A stretch of DNA of 64,000 nucleotides from Panax quinquefolius (lineage: Eukaryota > Streptophyta > Magnoliopsida > Apiales > Araliaceae), in the NCBI GenBank assembly GCA_020205615.1, contig CM035165.1, positions 90,024,005-90,088,004 on the forward strand. Direction: 5' to 3'. The position numbers were made by a program, and so were the translations under genes. This document shows, piece by piece, positions 34,608-46,482 of the stretch (position 1 is the stretch's first letter; every line of letters starts with the position of its first letter). The notes beneath the pieces are model-generated. The model searched no databases. It worked only from the letters and a program-made list of their open reading frames with translations, and was not told the origin of the DNA.

Positions 34608-34741
34608 TTTGCTCAGGAGGTCGTCCACGGCTCCATTGATCCTACAGCATCTGTCGACGAGCTCATGGGTCAAGTCCGGGAGGAAGCTGTCCGTGTATGC
34701 GCGGTTGTCTTGGCCAACCTCTTTCCACCATATATTCGGAG
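34608..34741 (+). pseudogene. CACTA internal gene, first exon fragment
   Basis: Open from FAQEVVHGSIDPTASVDEL to ..ANLFPPYIRR, about 44 codons in GC-richer DNA than its surroundings. It follows an in-frame TAG (34605-34607), so either an upstream exon lies in another frame (a frame with MASSVVQSGAPSR starts at 34556) or it is broken. A donor-like AG|GTAAATAC stands at 34741/34742. Joining to 41567 keeps the frame. I do not recognise the family with confidence; acidic ORFs of this kind are often predicted in plant En/Spm elements. Confidence 0.45.
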
Positions 34742-34799
34742 GTAAATACAATTATTGATATATGTATTTATTTAATTCATGTAATTTGTAATTATATTG

Positions 34800-36205
34800 T
34801 GTAACTTGTATAAATTTTAAAAAAGCTTAGAAAAATAGTTGAAAAAGAGACTAAAACACGTCCTAGGGCTTACGGAGACCATAAGATCCTCATAGATATT
34901 AGGAACACGTTACAACTTATGGGAATCGATTCCAATATCCAGAGACTGAGTTATCAGACCGTTTACGTAACTTGTTTAAATTAAAGAAAACGTAACACAA
35001 TAAAGATCAAAACCCGCCCCGGGCGTCGAAACGACATGAAACCATAGAAAAAGTACCTCATAGATATTTAGAACACATTACAACTTACGAGACTCGATTC
35101 TAATATCTGGAGGCCGAGTTATTAACCCGTTTGTGTAACCTGTATAAATTAAAGAAAACTTAGAAAATAGTCGAAAAAAGACCAAAACCCGCTCCGGGCG
35201 TCGAAACGACACACATACATAGACATGGTATCTCATAGATATTAAGAACACATTATAACTTATGGGAATCAATTTCGCTATCTGGAGGCCGAGTTATCAG
35301 TTCGTTTGCGTAACTTGTATAAATTAACGAAAAACTTAGAAAAATAATCGAATCCAAAACCCGCCCAAGGCGTCGAAATGACACACAAACATAGAAATAA
35401 CACCTTTTACATATTAGGAACATGTTACACCTTACGGGACTTGATTCTGATAATCGAAGATCGAGTTATCAATCTGTTTGCGTAACTTGTATAAATTAAA
35501 GAAAACTTAGAAAAATAGTCAAAAAAGAAACCAAAACACGCCCCGGGCGTCGAAACGACACACAACCATAGACATAGCACCTCATAGATATTAGGAACAC
35601 GTTACAAGTTACGGGACTCGATTTCGATATCTGAAGGTCGAGTTATCAGCCCGTTTGCATAACTTGTATAAATTAAAGAAAAATTAGAAAAATAGTCGAA
35701 AATGAAACCGAAACCAGCCCCAGGCGGCAAAAAAATATGCAACCATAGAAATAGCACCTCATAGATATTAGGAACACGTTACAAGATCAAAACCCGCACC
35801 GGGCTTCGAAATGACACGAAAATATAGACATAGTACCTCATAGATATTTGGAACACTTTATAACTTATGAGACTCGATTTCGATATCCGGAATCCGAGTT
35901 ATTAGCCCGTTTGCCTAACTTGTATAAATTAGTGAAAACTTAGAAAAATAGTCGGAAAAGAGCCAAAACCTGCCCCAGGCATCAAAATAATACGCAAACA
36001 TAGACATAGTATCTTATAAATATTATGAACATGTTACAACTTACGGGATTCGATTCTGATATCCTGAGGTCGAGTTATCAGCCCTTTTGCCTAACTTGTA
36101 TAAATTAAAGAAAACATAACACAATATAAACCAAAACTCGCCCCGGGCGTCAAAAAGAGATGAAACCATAGACATAGTACCTTATACATATTTGGAACAA
36201 GTTAT
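34800..36205 (+). repeat. Tandem array in CACTA element, about 173-bp unit (left half)
   Basis: About eight units with a spacing of 165-175 bp. Each has TAACTTGTATAAATTAAAGA, a CCAAAACCCGCCCCGGGCG segment, CATAGACATAGCACCTCATA, GATATTAGGAACACGTTACA and ACTCGATTCCGATATCCGGA then GCCGAGTTATCAGCC. One unit (about 35700-35800) is shortened. It continues at 40225 after the solo LTR. Confidence 0.9.
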
Positions 36206-39200
36206 TGTGACGCCCCCAAATTCGGGTCCCAAGAACCTCGAACTTGGTACGTTACGGTACTTCATCATCATACATATTTTATCATCTAATACGAACCAAA
36301 TAAACATATATTGTTTATTTTACATAATTCTATATCATTTTCTCAGGTTTATTAACCTTAACTGAATACATACCTTCAAAATTACAAAGGTTTACAATAA
36401 GATAACTAAATAGTTATTCTTATAACAATCTATTACTGTATTTTGCTTTTTCCTCTGTCTTTCTTCAAGCCTTCGCCTTTATCTGAAATTTATTATCATG
36501 ATATATCAAGGGTGAGCAACTACTTTGCCCAGCAAGTTTAAATTCAATAAGGATATATCATGATTGAAAGAATAATAAGCTTTCAAGTTTTCAACAATTT
36601 AATAATTGTGAAGAAACATGAATCAAGATGTCAATAATTGAATGACTGAATCAATAATGTTTAAAGTCCACAAGGACTAGAAATAACTTTATCTGAACCT
36701 TAGGGTAATGAAGGTGATCAGCCTTTCATACCTGATGAATATATGCAACATGTACTAAGTGTGAATCAATAATCAGTTTAGACGTGAATAATCATCAATA
36801 ATCATTCACTAACATGCTTTGAAATATAACTTGAGTTTGAGTTAAGGAAACTTTCTTGTACCGTTGATTACCGCTAAGCAATTTAATTTAATCTCTTATA
36901 AAAGACCTATCAATAATAAGATCGATCCTCCAATTAGCATAATACATTTTATCTCACAACACTATTATTCAAATAATAAATTAGCTAACATTTAGCCACA
37001 TAACCAAACATTGAATAATTCTTTAACTCATTAGTAATATTATTATCCCTTAATAATATTACTATCACTTAACCATTATCTTAAACTCTTGTCTAATATT
37101 ATTAATTTTTAATAATATTTTAATCACTTCTTAACATTATTAATCATTCACAAACATTATTAATCATTTAACAATATTTTAATTATTTACCAATATTATT
37201 TACCCTTTAATAATATTCGAATCAAACACTAATATTATTAATCCTTTAATAATATTTTAATTCATAACTAATATTATTAATCATTATCTAATATTATTAA
37301 TCATGTAATAATATTTTACTTGTTTCATAAATAATAAAGATCTCACACATTTTAAGATGTAAATATTTTACATCTTGAAGCTTTAAACCATTTAAATTCC
37401 ATTTCAGAAATATCTTTTACATTTACTTGCAAATTCGGAGTTTAAATAGCTAATGCATAGCTTTTATAGTAAAATTCAATTTACTATATTATTTCTTTAA
37501 TTTAAATAATTTTTATATCATTTTGTTCGTTCATGAGTCAACACGGACCATTTTCTCATATATACATATTTCATTCTGCTAGCACATTCGTTTTACTTTT
37601 CGTTTTACGAATATTCGCATTTTCGCTATATATATGTATATTTATTAATCAGCTCAAAAACCTCACTTTGAACTCCGAAAATCTCAAAATATCATTTTTA
37701 TGATTAATACAATTTTTCAAAGGTTTCACGTTCTTCGTTGCACCACAAAATAATTTTATAGGCAATTATAGATTTTATTTCGCTTAAGTATGTAATTTAT
37801 ATTTATTACATATTTTTATTGCTTTATTTATGCCCGAAAGGAAGTTTTCCGGCATAAAATATCACTTATAGTCAAATCCCTTCGTAGGACTGTAATAGAT
37901 TTATTATGACTTATTATTTTGCCAGAACACGATTCGGAACGTCGAACGTCAAAGTCGCTCGACGCGCCGACGTTCGGCGTTCGCTCAAATTTTATTTCTG
38001 ATATGCATGTTCGCTCATTTTTATTTCTCAAATCGCAAGTCATATACTAGTGAAATTTTGGGTATGTTATAGACCTCATGTCATAGTATTTTAGAAAAAT
38101 TTCACACCGCAAAAACGGATCACGGAAGCTAATGAAAACAGTGCGACAGTGCGCGAAAAAGACGTCAAGCAGCAGTCAGCACAGCCCAGCCCAGGCGCGC
38201 GCGGCGCTCGGCAGGTGCTGCTACTGCTCTGCCTGTTGCACATCTTGAGGCAGCCACTTCACGATTTTCTCACGCGTTACTCAAAACTCCGATAAATCTG
38301 ATTTTTGGATATGTTATGCATGTCATAACAAAGTATTTTTAAAAAATATCACCCAGCAATTTCGGACCTCTTAGGCAGCCTAAAAAAGGCCCAAAAAATG
38401 TCCACTCGCAACCGTTTTCATCTTTTTCCCAGATTTGCCCTCTTTTGCTAAAACAGTCATAACTTTTTCGTCTTAAAACATTTTTGAGCGATTCTTGAGC
38501 CCACGCGAAGCTAACTTCCGGGACTACAACTCTTCCCTACTGAATTTTTCTCAGATTCCGAACACATTAGTCCAGAAATTCCGTTCAAGTGGACTGCACC
38601 GCACTTGTTGGACAGTTTTGACACTACAACTTTGAAATGTCATAACTTTCTCCTCCGATGTCGGATTTAGTCCGTTCCGGAGTCTATGGAAAGCTTATTC
38701 AGTGTACTATAACATACCAAACGACCCGAATTTTCTGAAACATCTAACTAACCCCGAAATTTCCCTTTTTAGGGCAGCAGTCTACTAGTTTTTCTTAGTT
38801 TTAAAAACTATTTTCACTTTTCTTCTTTGATCAAACTTGTTAACATCCAAAATGAGTAGATCTACACATAACACACTCTAAAACATGTAGATCTATGATT
38901 TTTAGAGTTCAAGATCATAACTTAAGATTTGATTCAACACAACCAAAATAATATACATAAACTTAGTTAGGATTTATACCTTTGATCTTTGACTATAGTT
39001 CTTCTTCCCAAAATAAGAAATGAAGTGTGGTGTCTTAAGGACCAACTTTCTTCTCCCTCCTCCCAGCCGACCAGTTGCACCTCTTAATAAAATAATGTGG
39101 CTAGAACTTTGGGGTGACACTTGGCTTGGAGTGTGAGAGTAAACTTGGATTATTATTATTTTTACGCCACATGCTTATTACTCCCTCAAATAGCCGGTGC

Positions 39201-40219
39201 ATCCCCCCACCCTTTACTCTCCTTTTTGATTTATCCCACATGTATACTTACACAAATAATAAACTAGCACTTTGACCAATTTTGACTTTCACCAAATTGG
39301 ATTTAAATTGGGTTTTGAACTTAATATTTTGAGCTTTAAAGAAATTGTTTGGATCATGTAAATTACTATGGTCTAATGTCTTAATTTTATCTTAACCTCA
39401 TGAAATCATATAATTTATATAACACATCTTTGATACATAAATTATATAAAACAAAACATTTAAATTACATATTTATTTTATAATTACAAAATAAATATTC
39501 TACACATAATTTCTTATGCAAATACAATTATTTACATACCCAAGATAATTTAATATCCTTACCTTATTAACATAAATTCAATTAAGAATTTATATATACT
39601 TTCCTTAAAGATATTACAATAAATATAATATCTTTTTTATTAAATTAATTTCATATAAGAATTTATTCTAATACTCTTGGGTAAAGTATATATACATATT
39701 ATATGCTTAACCCGCCTCTTTTTGCTTTATTATGCAAATTGTTCCCAACAATTTTATTTTCTAGCGTAACATATATATATAATTATATATATTCATTAAC
39801 TCCCAATTACAAGTTACACAAACACCGCACACATCACATTAGGAAAAAAAATAAAAAATATTTTCTCACATTATAAATTATTGAATCAATTTCTTTACAT
39901 ATAGCAAATATAATTTAATATATTTACCATATTACATATATATACATATCCTTCATAACTTATAAAGTGATTTATATACTCATATATTAGACTAGACATT
40001 TAATTTAATGTCTATTAAACCTCTTAATACGGTTTGCTACATTCAATAGGCCTTCTTCATATGGCCTGACGTATATATTATTACATAATCTCTTTTAATT
40101 ATTAAACCGTATTGATTTTTCTTAAAATTTTTAAATAAATCATCTATTTCCACTCTAGGTTTTAAAGTTTAACCTTTAATTTAATCATTTAAGATTTTCT
40201 AAATTTTTGGGTTGTCACA
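36206..40219 (-). repeat. 4.0-kb solo LTR (subfamily E) inside the CACTA array
   Basis: On the minus strand it starts TGTGACAACCCAAAAATTTAG (40219) and ends CGAATTTGGGGGCGTCACA (36206). Perfect 5-bp TSD GTTAT (36201-36205 and 40220-40224). It has the recurrent chromovirus LTR parts: donor-like CAAAG|GTATAA (38980/38979), box GGGCAAAGTAGTTGCTCACCC (minus) and ATTTCAG at about 36484-36490. No internal region, so it is a solo LTR, the longest in the window. A GC-rich patch is at 38100-38270. Confidence 0.85.
37000..37330 (-). repeat. AT-rich tandem repeat in solo LTR E
   Basis: About ten degenerate units of 25-35 bp based on AATATTATTAATCATTTAAT plus AATATTTTAA. Confidence 0.8.
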
Positions 40220-40224
40220 GTTAT

Positions 40225-41515
40225 GACTTATGAGAATCGATTCTGATATCCGGAGGCCGAGTATCAGCCCGTTTGCCTAGCTTATATAAATTAAAGAAAA
40301 TTTAGCACATTATATACCAAAACCTGCCTTGGGCGTCAAAACGACGCAAAACCATAGATATAGTACCTTATAGATATTAGGAACATGTTATAACTTATGA
40401 GACTCGATTCCGATAACTGTAGGCTGAGTTGTCAGTCTGTTTGCCTAACTTGTATAAATTAAAGAAAACTTAAAAAAATAGTCGAAAAAGAGACCAAAAT
40501 CCACCCCGGGCATCGAAACGATACACAACCATAGACATAGCACATCGTAGATATTAGAAACACGTTAAAACTTATGGGACTCGATTCCGATATTCGGAGT
40601 CCGAGTTATCAGTCCATTTACTTAATTGTATAAATTAAAGAAAACTTAACACATTATAGACCAAAACCCGCCTCGGGCGTCGAAACATCACAAAACTATA
40701 GACATAGTATCTCATAGATATTTGGAACACGTTACAACTTAAGAGACTCAATTTCGATATCCGGAGGCCGAGTTATCAGCCCATTTGCGTAACATGTATA
40801 AATTAAAGAAAACTTAGAAAAATAGTCGAAAAAGAGACCAAAACCCGCTTCGGGCGTCGAAACAACACGCAACAATACACATAACACCTTAAAGATATTA
40901 GGAACACATTACAACTTACGAGACTCTATTCCGATATCCGGAGGCCGAGTTATCAACTCGTTTGCCTAACTTGTATAAATTAAAGAAAACTTAACAAAGT
41001 ATAGACCAAAACCCGCCCAGGGTGTGGAAACAACACGAAACCATATTCGTACTACCTCATAGATATTTGAAACACACTACAAATTACGGGACTCGATTCC
41101 GATATCCGAAGGCCGAGTTATTAGCCAATTTGCCTAACATGTATAAATTAAAGAAAACTTAGAAAAATAGTCAAAAAAGAGACCAAAACTCGCCACGGGC
41201 TTCTAAACGACACGTAACCATAGACATAGCACCTCTTAGATATTAGAAACATGTTAACTTACGGGACTCGATTCTGTTATTCGCAGGCTGAGTTATCAGA
41301 CTATTTGCCTAAATTTATATAAATGAAAGAAAACTTAACACACTATAGACCAAAACCCGCCCCGGACAACGAAACGACACAAAACCAGAGACATAGTACC
41401 TTATAGATATTTGGAACATGTTATAACTTACGAGACTCGATTTTGAAATTCGGATGCCGAGTTATCAACTCGTTTGCCTAACTTACATAAGTTAATTAAA
41501 GAACACTTAGAATAA
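40225..41515 (+). repeat. Tandem array in CACTA element, about 173-bp unit (right half)
   Basis: About seven and a half further units in the same orientation and register as 34800-36205. The array therefore had about 16 units before the solo LTR inserted. Units differ from each other by scattered substitutions, with no obviously homogenised block. Confidence 0.9.
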
Positions 41516-41566
41516 TTATTTAAATATGCTCTTTTGGACTTCGTTATTAATATTTTAATTTTGTAG

Positions 41567-41732
41567 CGTCTTGTTGATAAGCCTCATGGGGTGGAGGGGA
41601 GCTGGCAAGGGCCCTAGAGGAGATGATGAGGACCACCGAGCTGATCCTAATGATGCTATGGAGGGTGGGACTGGCGGTGGTACGACAGATGGTAGCGATG
41701 ATGATAATGGTACTCCTAACCTAGAGATGTAG
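41567..41732 (+). pseudogene. CACTA internal gene, second exon (acidic C-terminus)
   Basis: After the acceptor-like TATTTTAATTTTGTAG the frame reads SVLLISLMGWRGAGKG, then RGDDEDHRADPNDAMEGG, a GTGGGTTDGSDDDNG run and ends NLEM with TAG at 41730-41732. The segment is glycine- and aspartate-rich with no known domain. The phase matches the first exon at 34741, giving a predicted intron of about 6.8 kb that contains the whole tandem array and the solo LTR (about 2.8 kb before that insertion). It could equally be an isolated open frame. Confidence 0.45.
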
Positions 41733-42466
41733 TTAGTTTATATTTATATTTTGACTTTCATGTATGTACATATACAATTTTTTGGTTGTACATACTAGGA
41801 TTTTGTATTTATATATAGTTAGGTTGACGGTTTATGTATCTAACTAAATTGATGAAAGTTTTATGATGATTACGTTTTGTATCTACAACATTTATCAGTG
41901 ATTACGTTGTCTACATTATTGATGGTAATTAATATGCGTTTGTGAAGAATTATTTATTTTTCTTTAGTTTATAACATGTACAATTATGTATATATGTAAA
42001 TGAACAGGAGAAATTTTGCATTTTTCAATTTTTTTTAATAATATCATTAGCGACGGTGTCATTGGCGACGACATGCCCGTTGCGAATTACATATAGCTAG
42101 CGACGATTTTAGCGATGGATCTTTGATCCTTTTAATAATATAAATAAAACCCATTGCCAACGGACCATTAGTCATTGGTGACGGTCTGTCGTTACTATAA
42201 TGACCATTTTAATAAATAATTTGTAATAATCATTGGCGACAGACAGTCCTTTGCCCTTGTTGTAGCCAATGAGTCATTAGCGACGGATGTAAAATCGTCG
42301 TAAATAACAACCTCATTCAAAACAACGATCGGCGAGAACCGAGGCGGCGACCCCTGTGCGATTGGAGTGGTGACGGGCGTTACCGTCGATAATGAGGTCA
42401 GTGGCGACGGCAGGGGGGTTATTGACAACAGCAAGGCCCGTCAACAATAGCCTTTTTTGTGTAGTG

Positions 42467-42908
42467 ACTAATGACCTTAATCTATTAAACTTAATTTTAT
42501 AATTAAAGTTTGTTGATATTATAGGAGCAAAAATGATATTGCAGTGTATAATGTTTAACAATATATTTATGCATTTGCTTTTTTACGATACTAAACAGTT
42601 TAATAAACGACATTTATTATTGTAACAACATTATTTTTATTTTGATAATATTAAATGTCTAATTAAAATAATGTATTTAAGACGGCGTTTACGAAGATTT
42701 ATGACCCTTACAACTATAAAGATTATATTCTTACTCTTCACTCTTCAGATATGTTCGATATTGTACGTTTATGCATAATTTTAAATGCGAGTTGGCTATA
42801 TATAGGGCAAATGAACCAATGGTATTTTTATTGAAATCAAATTCCTAAATTCTGATTGTGCCATGGCTTTTCATAAATTGATCTTTTTATTTTAATACCT
42901 CTTTTTTT
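42467..42908. other. Gene-free flank between CACTA and MULE
   Basis: It begins with the ACT duplication. 42760-42890 resembles 30100-30240 (promoter-like words GTTTATGCATAA, TTGGCTATATATAG and AATCAAATT). No reading frame. Confidence 0.5.
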
Positions 42909-44353
42909 CGTTTAAATATGAATTAGTACCCTAAACTATAGGTCATATTCCCTTTCGGTGATTCACCTTTCAATTTTGTCAATTAGATGGTTGAACTATT
43001 AATTTTTTTGATTCGTGACCAAATTGAGCACTCATCGCGTCGAAATTGCGGCGTGACTATATGAGTGGAACATTAATCAGTTGAGTTGTAATGAAAAAAT
43101 AATATTTTATTTATTGATTAAACAATTGAGGGTAAAATGGTCACAACATATACATTAATTAAAATTAAACAAATCAAAAGCTTCCAAAACTTTCAGAATT
43201 CGATCAAAGCCACAAAGCCATCCTTATCTGATCTAAAAAACAACATTTATACATATATACCAAAAATAACAATCCAGATCTACAGTTCAACCATGACTAA
43301 ATTAAAAAAAAAATAGTCCATCACAAAACCCTAACTAACATGGTCATAAAATTCAACAGTTTTTCATCGTGGAAAACAAATTCATTTCTAAAACTACAGA
43401 AATGCAGATCCCACATTCCTAATCAGAACAAACAGAGCACAAATTCTAGACACTTAACCACTTGGAAGCATAGAAATAATCATCTTATCCCAATAATTAG
43501 CAACAAAAGTAACAAAATCAGTCAATACTTCAACAATGAACAATAAATTCAAGCCAAAATTGGGGAAATTAGCCTACATAAGAAGCTTGATTCGATCGAG
43601 AGATGCCATAACGGATTTGGCAGCTGTTCCGCAATAACACCGGCGGCAAAGAGCGTGGCCCCGTTAGGCACCAAGGCGACGAAAGCAAGAGGATGCTTCA
43701 AGAGCTGTGGCGTAGTTGGCGCGAATACTCTCTCCCCTCTCTTGCCCGTCATAGAAACACAAGCAAAACCACCACCAGCGACGGCAGTAGCACTGAGATT
43801 TGTGATGCATTTGTTTTAACATTGGTCATAATTAGGTTGTGGGATGAAATTTGCACCGGTGTGAAGAAGGCTCCAGACTGGGAATGTCTCACCAAACCAA
43901 CACGGCTAAAGAAGAGAAGAAAACCCAAATTGGTAGAGAAGAAACCTAGCGCAATTGGGAATTTGATATTTCCGTTTCTGGCTTTTGCTGGGCTTTTCTT
44001 TCTTTTCCAGCGAACTCAGGGAGGAAGACGATTCTTCATCAACGCAGATCTGATGGAAAGGAGATTTGACTCTCTTTTTTTTGTTTTAATTGAGAATAAA
44101 AAATAATGTGTCAAATTTATCCCTACTTTAATATTTTTAATTTAACAAAATGGTAAAAAAAATATTTTTTTAAGACACATCAGTTGCAGATGGCCCCATT
44201 TCAAAGGTCACGTCAGCAATTTCTGACGTGGTAGGGCCAATTGAATGAAAGTGGAAAAAATTAATAGTTCAATCTCTAATTAACAAAATTAAAAGGTGGA
44301 TCATCGAAGTGGAATATGACCTATAGTTTAGGGTAGTAAATTATATTTAAGCC
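42909..44353. mobile_element. Mutator-like element carrying a host gene fragment (Pack-MULE)
   Basis: Terminal inverted repeats of about 105 bp: CCCTAAACTATAGGTCATATT, then TCACCTTTCAATTTTGT and TTGAACTATTAATTTTTT on the left (42909-43015), mirrored on the right (44250-44353). Long TIRs without transposase and a captured gene piece fit a Pack-MULE. A 9-bp duplication was not found, probably because the element is old. The right TIR is followed inside by CCACGTCAGAAATTGCTGACGTG, a palindrome. Confidence 0.75.
43574..43990 (-). pseudogene. Captured fragment of a plastid ADP/ATP carrier gene
   Basis: On the minus strand the frame reads PTTPQLLKHPLAFVALVP then NGATLFAAGVIA. After a one-base shift it continues GTAAKSVMASLDRIKLLM up to a TAG at 43574-43576. 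This matches the N-terminal part of the chloroplast thylakoid/envelope ADP/ATP carriers of the mitochondrial carrier family: plastid-specific lead, first transmembrane helix and first signature (canonical P-x-D-x-x-K, here S-L-D-R-I-K). An AVAGGGFACVS-like lead precedes it (to about 43815). The region to 43990 probably derives from the transit-peptide part but has stops. Only one of six helices is present, so no transporter can be made. The likeness is by recall, without alignment. Confidence 0.72.
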
Positions 44354-44364
44354 TTTTTTTATAT

Positions 44365-46463
44365 TTTATATTTAAAATATTTTAATACGACTTTGTCTTT
44401 TATTTAGGTCAAACTAGTCATTTAATTTATGTGAGCTAATAAGTATTAAAAAGTGATGGATAAATTAATTTGGTAAAATTGAGCTTTAAAATTTATTGGG
44501 TTTAATTCATATTTGGGAAACATTAAATCCTATTATAATTTAGAAAATTAATAAAATATTTTAATAAATAAATAGATAAGTAAACCTAATTTTACTGGGC
44601 ATTAGTTTAATACATAACCGAGAGAAAGAGAGGAAGCGGCAGCAATAACAGAAACAAGAAGGGAATTGACAAGTTGATACTAGTAGTTCTCGTATCCTGT
44701 GAGAAGATAAGAGGTAAATTAATCCTTAAGTCTTTGCGTATCAGCTGTTTGGATTCTCTTTTTGTCTTGTATGGTATGTAATACATATATAAATGATCTG
44801 CTAGGATTCCTTTTTGCCATGCATGGTATGAATACAAACATGAATGATCTGCTAGTTTTTAAAACGTTGGACTGGGAAACATATATAAGTGGTACTATTA
44901 TTAATCTAGCCTCTTGGATTCTGCTAGGGGCGACATAATTGAATAAATTAGTATTTTAATTGTTTTAGTTCCTATATTAATATATGGAAGATGGTAAATT
45001 AATATGTTTACAAAACTGACAAAAGAAAACAAATCAAGATATTTTATTAAGTTGATTTATTGAATTATATAATGGGTTATGTACTTTTCAACTTCTATAT
45101 TGTTAATACTATGAAATACATATTAGGTGAAGATTTTCGTAGTGTTCAGGCCATGTATTTGGCATTACAGTTATTAAAAATAAAATAAAGTCATCAGATA
45201 CTAACCTAATATAATAATGTGGATGTTGGATTGTGTATATAAAATATTAAATAATAATATGAATAATTGTACTTAATTAACAAGTATACAGTATTTTTGT
45301 GAATATATCGGGTTGAATGAGATTAGAGAGTTATATTTAGAATATATTTTGGGTATTGCGTTGCTTATTCCATGTATAGATTTCATACTCTTTCAACGAT
45401 AATCTTTTTAATTTTGATTTGATCGTTTTGCTACTCGTTTATAAATTTGGTATTGCTTCTCATGATTATTGTTTGTCAAATTTATTATAATATTTTTATT
45501 TTGGCATTGATATTTGAAACTCATATTTGTACTCTTTAGACTAGTGCATTATGTCTAGAATTTATTTTGATATTTGTATAAATGTACATGTCTATATTTT
45601 GGAGATCTGGTGTTGATGATTTGTTTTGGTTTGACATATACATATTAGAACCGATTTGTGTTGGTTTTGTGTCACATGTGTTGTGACATTATATCTTTGT
45701 TAGAATATATCGTATTGTATACCTGAGGTATAACCACATGTGTGGGTACCACATACATGTCCTCTTGACACTGAGGTATGAAACCTTCCGTGTCAGTGTG
45801 AGTAGTCCACGGCGTCTTCGTTTTGTGATCTGGTGACAGTTAGTCATATGGTGACTTGTTGTATGAGGCGTATGATTTGTCGACACTAGTTTTCTGTTTT
45901 GTTCTGTTATGCGGATTTGTGATATTTGTGCCAAACACGCCTTTTGATTTTGCATGCTTCTGGATCCGGCCGGTCCGATGTATGTTATGACTGTGTGACA
46001 TTATTTTGACTTATCTGTGTGACAATGTATATTTATGTTTAATTCTGAACTCGATATTAAATAATACCCGACCAATTGTTTCAGCTTATTATTTTGTTGT
46101 GTTAGTTTTTGTTCGTTTTAGTTCAGTTCCTTTAATTGAGTTAGTTATTCCAGTTCATTATCCATGTACTCTATATTCGTACTGAGCATCTAACTAGATC
46201 ATGCTGTGTTTTTCCTTCTACTAAGTAATCAGGGGATCAAGGGCAAGTGTGATGAGAGCTCTCTTATTTCTAATAGTTTAAATATTTTGTTTGGTGGGCT
46301 ATGATACATCAATTTATTTTGAGTTGTATTTAATATTTTAAATTGTGGTTTGAGCCAGTTTGTCATTTGTTATAGTTTGACTTGTGGTATTTATCAGTTA
46401 TTAGAAATATTCTTTTGTGGAACAAAGTTCTTTATTTGTTTCATCAGTTTTGTTGTGTTTTTA
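44365..46463 (+). repeat. LTR B2 (same subfamily as B1), 3' end missing
   Basis: It shares with B1 the block GGGTACCACATACATGTCC..TTGACACTGAGG..GTCCACGGCGT (45730-45815 versus 25378-25450), the donor-like AAGAG|GTAAAT (44713/44714), the GTACTGAGC..CTAAC-type box and a pyrimidine tract ending CTAAG (46225). The expected GTGTTACA end is missing; the sequence stops in TTTTGTTGTGTTTTTATA and passes into another sequence. Left boundary uncertain. Confidence 0.65.
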
Positions 46464-46482
46464 TAGGGTTAATTGCATATAA
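46464..46482. other. Short piece of older sequence split by solo LTR C
   Basis: GGGTTAATTGCATATAA. It joins across the LTR to TATTACACCCTGAAGTATAC at 49188. Such GGGTTAATTGCATATTACACC ends are reminiscent of Mutator-like TIRs, but no partner end was found. Confidence 0.45.

Larger units (their letters stand above)
34203..42466. mobile_element. CACTA (En/Spm, CMC) DNA transposon, non-autonomous
   Basis: The ends CACTACAAAAAGG and CCTTTTTTGTGTAGTG form the CACTA terminal inverted repeat, and a 3-bp TSD ACT flanks it, as expected for this superfamily. Subterminal repeats of the type TTGGCGACGACTCC, TAGCGACGG and GTCATTGGCGACG occur in several copies at both ends (34215-34345 and 42045-42440). 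The interior has a two-exon reading frame, a large tandem array and a nested 4-kb solo LTR. No TNP2 transposase was recognised, so movement would need a helper. Confidence 0.93.

Noticed and set aside
38100..38270. CpG island of a host gene
   Set aside because: The GC-rich patch lies inside solo LTR E between TSD-defined ends, and no coding frame starts beside it.
34800..41515. Centromeric satellite array
   Set aside because: The period fits, but the array is short and bounded by CACTA ends with a TSD. Within this window it is part of the transposon.
42195..42561. Two overlapping minus-strand frames near the CACTA right end
   Set aside because: They consist of the subterminal GCGACGG repeats, and one crosses the transposon border into the flank.
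43693..44106. 137-codon plus-strand frame
   Set aside because: It is antisense to the captured ADP/ATP carrier fragment, whose minus-strand reading gives recognisable family motifs. The plus frame gives none.
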